A DNA stretch of 64,000 bases. It comes from UMGS1975 sp959600905 (GTDB taxonomy: Bacteria; Bacillota; Clostridia; Christensenellales; QAND01). Position numbers and translations under genes: made by a program. Shown piece by piece: positions 58,359 to 64,000 of this stretch. The DNA lies in assembly GCA_959600905.1 (NCBI GenBank), contig CAUGNO010000002.1:1-64000 (forward strand), given 5' to 3'. Under the pieces are notes generated by a model. That model was not told the DNA's origin, did not search any database, and saw only the letters and a list, made by a program, of their open reading frames with translations. Within the stretch, counting starts at the first letter, position 1; each line of letters opens with the position of its first letter.

Positions 58359-59306
58359 TTGCGCTGTGAAGTGCTGTATCTTGTCATCCCCTGCTACAAC
58401 GAAGAGGAAGTGCTGCCCGAAACCACCCGGCAGCTGACGGAAAAAATGAATGATCTGATGGCCCGCGGGCTCATCGCCAAGGAAAGCAGGATCGTCTATG
58501 TCAACGACGGCTCCAAGGACAATACCTGGGCGCTGATCGAGCGCTACCATAAGGAAAACCCGCTGGTAAACGGCGTAGACCTTTCCCGCAACCGCGGCCA
58601 CCAAAACGCGCTCTTGGCCGGGCTGATGACCGTCAAGGACGAAGCCGACGTCGTCATCTCCCTGGATGCCGACTTGCAGGACGACATCCACGCCATCGAC
58701 CGCTTTCTGGAAAAGTATTATGAGGGGTGCGAGGTCGTCTACGGCGTGCGCAGCGCGCGCCAAACCGATACGTGGTTCAAGCGCCACAGCGCGCAGGCGT
58801 TTTACAAGCTCATGAAGTTTTTCGGCGTGGATATCGTCTATAACCATGCCGATTACCGCCTGATGAGCCGCCGCGTGTTACACGAGCTGGCGCAGTATGG
58901 GGAGGTCAACCTGTTTCTGCGCGGCCTGGTGCCTCTGGTCGGCTTTCCCTCCGGCGTGGTGGAATACGAGCGCCGCGAGCGCTTTGCCGGCACCTCCAAA
59001 TACCCCTTGAAAAAGATGCTGAGCTTTGCGCTGGACGGTGTCACGTCCTTTTCCATCAAGCCCATCCGCTTTATCACCGGCCTGGGGCTTTTGATCTTTG
59101 TCGTCAGCGTTTTGATGCTGCTGTATTTTCTCATCGTGCATTGGACAGGCCATACCGTCGCCGGGTGGACCTCCATCATGGTCTCCGTCTGGGCCATCGG
59201 CGGCCTGCAGCTGTTGGCCATCGGCGTCATCGGCGAATACATCGGCAAGACCTATCTGGAAACCAAGCGCCGCCCCCGCTACATCGTAAAGCAGTATCTG
59301 CATTAA
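58359..59306 (+). CDS. GtrB-type polyprenyl-phosphate glycosyltransferase
   Basis: 315 aa from a TTG at 58359 (AAGGAGG 8 nt upstream; GTG at 58350 would overlap the site). GT2 domain: VIPCYNEEEVLPETTRQL, VNDGSKDNTW, then SLDADLQDD as metal site and RGLVPLVGFPSGVVEYERRE. Two C-terminal membrane helices (FITGLGLLIFVVSVLMLLYF). Transfers a sugar to undecaprenyl phosphate for surface glycan decoration. Confidence 0.9.
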   Translation: MRCEVLYLVIPCYNEEEVLPETTRQLTEKMNDLMARGLIAKESRIVYVNDGSKDNTWALIERYHKENPLVNGVDLSRNRGHQNALLAGLMTVKDEADVVISLDADLQDDIHAIDRFLEKYYEGCEVVYGVRSARQTDTWFKRHSAQAFYKLMKFFGVDIVYNHADYRLMSRRVLHELAQYGEVNLFLRGLVPLVGFPSGVVEYERRERFAGTSKYPLKKMLSFALDGVTSFSIKPIRFITGLGLLIFVVSVLMLLYFLIVHWTGHTVAGWTSIMVSVWAIGGLQLLAIGVIGEYIGKTYLETKRRPRYIVKQYLH

Positions 59307-59310
59307 AATA

Positions 59311-59345
59311 AGCCTTGCAGGCTATGGCCTGCAAGGCTTCATTTG
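59311..59345. terminator. Bidirectional terminator
   Basis: AGCCTTGCAGGC - TATG - GCCTGCAAGGCT with T-rich flank. Confidence 0.75.
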
Positions 59346-59779
59346 TTTTTCTCGGCTTGCCCCAACGCTTCGTCCATCAGCTTGATCAGCTCCAGCGCGC
59401 TGCGGAAGTGCTGCTCTTTGCCGCCCTCCACCCATTGCACGCTGCCTTGCCAAGAAGCGTTCTGCCTATGCTGTACACGGATGATAAAGGTATTCGGTTC
59501 ATCCGGCTGCCATGTTTTCGTTTCGTTGAATTCCATCGGTGAGATCTCCTCCTTTTCCAAATTGCCATAGAAAGCGCGCAGCCTATGCGTATGCCGCGGC
59601 CCGCCCATGCAATTCAAGCAGTGCTCACAAATCCGCAGCATTTCCGTCAGCGTGGCAAACCGCCATTCCTGCTGCGTTGCTTGGTGCATCAATATGCCCT
59701 GCAAATCCCCGATGTCATTCTTCTCCGCATATACAGATACCCAGTTTTGTTTTTCTGGCACCCCACTCCATTCCATCAT
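59339..59779 (-). CDS. Hypothetical protein
   Basis: 146 aa (145 if the second Met is used). WVSVYAEKNDIGDLQGILMH, LTEMLRICEHCLNCMGG and TFIIRVQHRQNASWQGSVQW, then a helical C-tail ALELIKLMDEALGQ. No family recognised. Convergent with the gtrB-like gene. Confidence 0.65.
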   Translation of the reverse strand: MMEWSGVPEKQNWVSVYAEKNDIGDLQGILMHQATQQEWRFATLTEMLRICEHCLNCMGGPRHTHRLRAFYGNLEKEEISPMEFNETKTWQPDEPNTFIIRVQHRQNASWQGSVQWVEGGKEQHFRSALELIKLMDEALGQAEKNK

Positions 59780-60004
59780 GTATCAGGCCGCATCCTTTCC
59801 GGCAGGCCGTCGCCCGCCTTTTACACCCGGCATTTGCTACTATCTTACCATCTTTCCGTGGTAGTTCCTAGCCAAAAAGCAATCTGTTTGCAGGATTTTT
59901 TTCATTTTATGGCCCAAATTTTCTCCTTTCGCGGTTGTCAAGCCTTTGCCCAATGCTTTATCATTAAAATACTTGATTTTCTATCTCTTTAAGAGGTGTT
60001 GCTT

Positions 60005-61222
60005 ATGGCATCTGCTTTTACAGATCGCTCCTGTCTTACCATTCGTACGCTTGGCGCGTTTTCCGTACAGCAAGAAGGCCGGGCCGTTCCCGGCTTGGCC
60101 TCGCTTAATAGCGCTGCGTCCCGGCTTCTCATGTGCCTGCTTTCGCGCCGCCAGGAGCCCTTTTCCGTCGACGAGCTTGTGGCGCTGCTGTGGCCGAAAG
60201 GCGGGGTGAAAGATCCTGCCAAAGCGCTGGTCGCTTTGGTCTACCGCCTGCGGCAGGCCCTTAGCGCCGGAAAGGGCCGAGGTACGGACTATATTCTATT
60301 AAAGCAGCACCGCTACGTTTGGAACAGCCAAGCGCCCTGTTTTTTAGACGTTGCCAGCTTTGAATCGCTCTGCCAACAAGCCCAGGAGGCCGACGGGGAG
60401 GATGAGCAGATTTCCCTCTATCAGCAAGCCTTTTCCCTTTACCAAGGCGATTTTTTGCCGCAAAAATTTCAGCCTTCCTGCGTTATGGCCGCCGCTTCTC
60501 ATGAGAAGCGGCTCTATCACCGGGTGATCGGCCGCCTGGCCCGGCTCTACGCCGCCCGTGACGATTACGCCGCCATCGTCCAAATGTGCGAATCCGCGCT
60601 TACCCTGGAAGGCACCGCCGAGTTTGTCTATGAATTGTACATCGACGCCCTGCTTCGCCTGGGGCAGCCTGCCGCGGCCCTGGAGCGCTACCAGACAATC
60701 ACCCAGTATCTCTCCGATGCTTTGGGCCTTTGCCCTTCGCCGCAGCTGCATGCGCTGTATTGGCGCATTTACCAGGCCCTCGGCCATGCGCCTGCGCCCC
60801 TTGCCGCCGTGCGGGCCAGCCTTGCAGAGGCCGAGCCTTCCCCAGGCGCGCTGCTTTGCAGCCTGGAAGCCTTCCGCGGCCTTTACCAGTTTGCTTCCCG
60901 GCTTACCCTTCGCTCCGGCCAGGTGGCTTTTTTGGCTTCTCTCAACGTCCACGACGCCGGCGGCCAAGCGCAGGTGCCTGCGCTTCAGCTTCTGACCCAT
61001 GTAGCCTTGCAGCAGCTCCCAGGCGACTGCGTCGTGTCCATGTACAACCAAACGCAGCTTTTGCTGCTGCTGTTTTCCCTGCCATATGAAGATTGCGGCC
61101 GCCTGCTCGCCAGCATCGAGCAATCCTTTTACGCCCGTTATGACGGCGCGCCCGTTTCCCTGTCCCACGAGCTTGCCGTGCTGGATGCCTACCCCCCAAC
61201 GCATAAGGAGGATGCTTGTTGA
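60005..61222 (+). CDS. BTAD/SARP-like transcriptional regulator
   Basis: 405 aa from the ATG at 60005 (GAGGTG upstream). Residues 12-110 are a winged helix of the OmpR/SARP type (IRTLGAFSVQQEGRAVPGLA, then SVDELVALLWPKGG), residues 115-265 a BTAD helical domain (ISLYQQAFSLYQGDFLPQKF). The C-terminal 130 residues are unassigned. Overlaps the TetM-like GTPase by 4 nt, so it probably regulates it. Confidence 0.82.
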   Translation: MASAFTDRSCLTIRTLGAFSVQQEGRAVPGLASLNSAASRLLMCLLSRRQEPFSVDELVALLWPKGGVKDPAKALVALVYRLRQALSAGKGRGTDYILLKQHRYVWNSQAPCFLDVASFESLCQQAQEADGEDEQISLYQQAFSLYQGDFLPQKFQPSCVMAAASHEKRLYHRVIGRLARLYAARDDYAAIVQMCESALTLEGTAEFVYELYIDALLRLGQPAAALERYQTITQYLSDALGLCPSPQLHALYWRIYQALGHAPAPLAAVRASLAEAEPSPGALLCSLEAFRGLYQFASRLTLRSGQVAFLASLNVHDAGGQAQVPALQLLTHVALQQLPGDCVVSMYNQTQLLLLLFSLPYEDCGRLLASIEQSFYARYDGAPVSLSHELAVLDAYPPTHKEDAC

Positions 61223-63147
61223 TCACCCTTGGGTTTTTGGCGCATGTAGACGCCGGTAAAACAACGCTGTGCGAACGCATCCTTTACCAGGCCGGTGCCC
61301 TGCGCCGGCTTGGCCGGGTGGATGCGCAGTCCGCCTTTTTAGACAGCGACCCTTTGGAACGCCAGCGCGGCATCACCATTTTCGCCTCCGAGGCCGGCTT
61401 TGTTCACCGCGATACATCCTTTACCCTGCTGGATACGCCGGGCCATGTGGATTTTTCCTCCGAGATGGAGCGCGTGCTCTCCGTTTTGGACTGCGCTGTG
61501 GTCGTCGTCAGCGCCGTGGAGGGCATACAGCCGCATACCGAAACCATCTGGCAGCTTTTATCCGATCATAACATCCCCACCTTTTTCTTTCTCAACAAAA
61601 CAGACCGGCCGGGCGCTGACCCAGCCGGTGTTTTAGCATCGCTCAAGGCGCGCTTTTCCCCCGCCGTCTGCGATCTAGCCCACGGCTTTTCCACAGACGC
61701 CGTTGAGCGCATTGCCGAGTCGGATGATGATCTCCTCGCCCATTATTTTGAGGAAGGCTACCAGCCCTCCCTCTGGCTGCCGGCGGCCCGCCGGCTCATT
61801 GCTTTTCGCCGTCTTTTCCCCTGCTTTTGCGGCAGCGCGCTGTCCGGCCAAGGGGTGGAGGCGCTGATGGACGCGCTCTCCTCCCTCCTTGCTCCGCCTC
61901 CTGTGTTGGAAGGGCCGCTTCAGGCGCGCGCCTTTCGTGTCCGCTACGATGCCAAAGGCGTCCGCTGGGTACACCTGCGCATTTTGCAGGGTACGCTGGC
62001 GCCCAAGCAGGCGGTTGGCCGCGAAAAGGTACACGAGCTGCGCGTCTTTCAGGGCGATCGCTCCCAGCCCGCCTCGTTGGCAAAGGCCGGCGAGGTATGC
62101 GCTGTATCCGGGCTTTCCCTGCGCGCCGGCGGCGCCATCGGCCTGCCCGGCTTGCCGCAGCCCCGGCTTCAGCCTGCGCTGAGCGCCGAGGTACTGTATC
62201 CGGACGATGTTGCGCCGCAGCGTGTAGCCACCGCATTTGGCCAGTTGGAGGAGGAAGACCCGCTCTTGCGCGTGGCCTTTGATGACCAAACACACCGCCT
62301 ACACATCCAGCTCATGGGCAAAATTCAGTTGGAGGTCTTGTCCGCCCAGGTGCCGCAAAGGTTTGGGTTCCCCGTTTCCTTTGGCCCCTGCCGCATCGTG
62401 TACCGCGAAACCATCGCAAAGCCGGTCTGCGGCTATGGCCATTTTGAGCCGCTGCGCCATTATGCCGAGGTGCATTTTCAGCTTGCGCCCGCGCCGCGTG
62501 GCAGCGGCCTTTCCTTTGACAGCGTCGTGTCCACCGACACGCTCCCCTTGCAATTCCAGCGCCTGATCCGCACCCATGTCTTTGAAGCGCCGCATCCCGG
62601 CGTGCTCACAGGCGCTGCGCTCACGGATGTGCGCATCACGCTGACAAACGGCCGCGCACATGAAAAGCATACCGAGGGCGGCGATTTCCGCCAGGCCGTT
62701 TGCCGCGCCATCCGCCAGGGCCTAGAGCAGGCGGAAAGCCTTCTTTTAGAGCCGTATTACGCCTTTACCCTTGCCCTGCCCCTGGCTTGTGTCGGCCATG
62801 CCCTGTCCGATTTGCAGCGGCGTCATGCCCGGTTTGATGCGCCCCAGCCCCAAAACGACCGATGCCTTATCACAGGCCGCGGCCCTGCCGCCTGCCTGAT
62901 GGATTATGCTGCCGATGTGGCTGCCTATTCCAAGGGCGAGGGCGCGCTTATGCTCCGGTTTGACGGCTACGATCTCTGCCACAACCCGGAGGCGGTCATC
63001 CAGGCTTCCGGCTATGATCGGCGGGCGGACAGCCGCCACCCTTCCTCCTCTGTTTTCTGCTCGCACGGCGCAGGGTATTCTGTGCCCTGGGACGAGGTCG
63101 CCTCCCATCTTCATTGCCAGCGCCGGCCGCTTTTGGCAGAGTCTTAA
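61219..63147 (+). CDS. TetM-like ribosome-associated translational GTPase
   Basis: 642 aa from a TTG at 61219 (AAGGAGG 7 nt upstream). G1 AHVDAGKTT, G2 QRGITI, G3 DTPGHVDF, G4 NKTD; then EF-G-like domains II-V (GKIQLEVLSAQVPQRFGFPV, ETIAKPVCGYGHFE). Length equals TetM/TetO (about 639). The C-terminus ends FCSHGAGYSVPWDEVASHLH. Divergent from mobile tet genes, with host-like GC, so drug resistance cannot be assumed. Confidence 0.88.
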   Translation: MITLGFLAHVDAGKTTLCERILYQAGALRRLGRVDAQSAFLDSDPLERQRGITIFASEAGFVHRDTSFTLLDTPGHVDFSSEMERVLSVLDCAVVVVSAVEGIQPHTETIWQLLSDHNIPTFFFLNKTDRPGADPAGVLASLKARFSPAVCDLAHGFSTDAVERIAESDDDLLAHYFEEGYQPSLWLPAARRLIAFRRLFPCFCGSALSGQGVEALMDALSSLLAPPPVLEGPLQARAFRVRYDAKGVRWVHLRILQGTLAPKQAVGREKVHELRVFQGDRSQPASLAKAGEVCAVSGLSLRAGGAIGLPGLPQPRLQPALSAEVLYPDDVAPQRVATAFGQLEEEDPLLRVAFDDQTHRLHIQLMGKIQLEVLSAQVPQRFGFPVSFGPCRIVYRETIAKPVCGYGHFEPLRHYAEVHFQLAPAPRGSGLSFDSVVSTDTLPLQFQRLIRTHVFEAPHPGVLTGAALTDVRITLTNGRAHEKHTEGGDFRQAVCRAIRQGLEQAESLLLEPYYAFTLALPLACVGHALSDLQRRHARFDAPQPQNDRCLITGRGPAACLMDYAADVAAYSKGEGALMLRFDGYDLCHNPEAVIQASGYDRRADSRHPSSSVFCSHGAGYSVPWDEVASHLHCQRRPLLAES

Positions 63148-63274
63148 TGATTTTTAATCAATCTGCCATTTGCATTTCTTTCTTTTTTCCCGTTTTTTCG
63201 GTATACTGTTATTTACACAATTTCTTGCCTTCCCGTGTCGGTTGGCCGGGGATGAAAAGGAGTCTTGCCTTCTT

Positions 63275-64000
63275 ATGAAACAAACACGCGATCCTCGTTC
63301 GCGCCAGCAAAAATTCTTGAAATATTTCTCCCTGTTTGTCTACCTGTCCCTCGTTGCGTCCATCATCTATATCATTGTGCGCATTTTTTTAGCACCGGCA
63401 TCCATGCCGGCCGGGGCTGCCGAAGGCGAACGGCTGAAAAGCGATTATATCCTGATGCTTCTCCAATGTATTCTCGGCGTCGCTGTGCTGATGCTGCCCA
63501 GCATCCTGGCCAAACGCTTCCGCCTGGAGATCCCTTCCATGATGTTGATCCTGTTTGTGCTGTTTTTGTATTGCGCCGTATACTTGGGCGAAGTACAGGA
63601 TTTCTACTATAAGGTATCCAACTGGGATACCATTTTGCACTGCTTTAGCGGCGGCATGCTGGGTACGCTCGGCTTTTCCGTCATTGCGCTGTTCAACAAT
63701 AGCGACCGCATCCCCGTCAACCTCAGCCCCATCTTCGTGGCATTTTTCGCGTTTTGCTTTGCCATGATGCTGGGCGCCATCTGGGAAATTTACGAGTTTA
63801 CCATCGATGGGCTCATGCAGCTGAATATGCAAAAATATGCCCTGGAAAACGGCGTGGCGCTGGTAGGCCGCGCAGCGGTCATCGATACCATGAGCGATCT
63901 CATCGTCGATGCCGTAGGCGCGTTTGTCATCGCCGTCATCGGATACATTTCTACCAAATATAAAAAGGGCTGGCTGGAAGCGCTGCTCATTACGCGCAAG
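63275..64000 (+). CDS. DUF2238/YjdF-like membrane protein (3' end outside window)
   Basis: 242 codons seen, no stop before the window end. ATG at 63275 with AAAAGGAG upstream. Five or six hydrophobic spans; SNWDTILHCFSGGMLGTLGF and MMLGAIWEIYEFTIDGLM match the WDxxxH and WExYEFxxD motifs of the DUF2238 family. A TATACT hexamer at 63202-63207 may be its -10. Function unknown. Confidence 0.75.
   Translation, partial: MKQTRDPRSRQQKFLKYFSLFVYLSLVASIIYIIVRIFLAPASMPAGAAEGERLKSDYILMLLQCILGVAVLMLPSILAKRFRLEIPSMMLILFVLFLYCAVYLGEVQDFYYKVSNWDTILHCFSGGMLGTLGFSVIALFNNSDRIPVNLSPIFVAFFAFCFAMMLGAIWEIYEFTIDGLMQLNMQKYALENGVALVGRAAVIDTMSDLIVDAVGAFVIAVIGYISTKYKKGWLEALLITRK

Noticed and set aside
61219..63147. 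Acquired tetracycline resistance gene
   Set aside because: Composition matches the host, no mobile-element genes or tet leader peptide are adjacent, and the sequence diverges from Tet(M)/Tet(O) in the parts I can compare by eye.

Overview
The window is chromosomal DNA of a GC-rich, low-redundancy Bacillota genome. The evidence is AGGAGG-type ribosome binding sites, a Leu T-box, a Na+-type V-ATPase operon, PRK06851-like and M42 proteins, and clostridial small proteins. I infer class Clostridia, possibly Christensenellales-like; the order is a guess. Two mobile or phage-derived regions are embedded in it.

Region 1 (1-9522) is the integrase-proximal end of a temperate prophage. A divergent switch at 6320-6412 has 18-bp palindromic operators inside face-to-face promoters. 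It drives a leftward, tightly overlapping early operon (small HTH proteins, microproteins, Gam-like, recombination protein, HNH, SSB, an initiator carrying iteron-like repeats, RusA, pentapeptide protein) and a rightward arm (repressor, membrane protein, DinJ/YafQ toxin-antitoxin, integrase). The integrase operon has a near-consensus LexA/SOS box. The element ends in the 3' part of a tRNA-Ser(GCU) gene, which is the attachment site. The other end lies beyond base 1.

Region 2 (9523-25510) is ordinary chromosome: two neighbouring small genes with frameshifts, BrnQ, an M42 peptidase, a solitary homologue of the phage initiator, MarR plus flavodoxin, a ZIP transporter, an ATPase, MscL, a fucose-isomerase-family protein, an amidase, and a lone endolysin and holin. 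Five of its intergenic spaces carry a family of ~96-bp repeat units, each starting with a short GC hairpin.

Region 3 (25705-34136) is a complete nine-gene V-type ATPase operon (G/H-I-K-E-C-F-A-B-D). Its K subunit keeps every Na+ ligand known from Enterococcus hirae NtpK.

Region 4 (34265-44358) is the most interesting locus. It is a compact siphophage tail module (scaffold-like remnant, tail completion, major tail, chaperone-like, Gp15, tape measure, Dit, Tal/gp37, receptor-binding protein, endolysin, holin) with no terminase, portal, capsid, integrase or replication gene. It has its own sigma/ArpU-like activator and XRE regulator, and two SOS-box-like sites. I read it as an F-type (flexible) tailocin, a damage-induced phage-tail bacteriocin.

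Region 5 (44432-64000) holds a surface-polysaccharide cluster (DUF2142 membrane protein and large glycosyltransferases), a ferredoxin, an esterase, a T-box-controlled leuACDB operon, a GtrB-type glycosyltransferase, a BTAD/SARP-like regulator coupled to a TetM-like GTPase, and a membrane protein cut by the window end.
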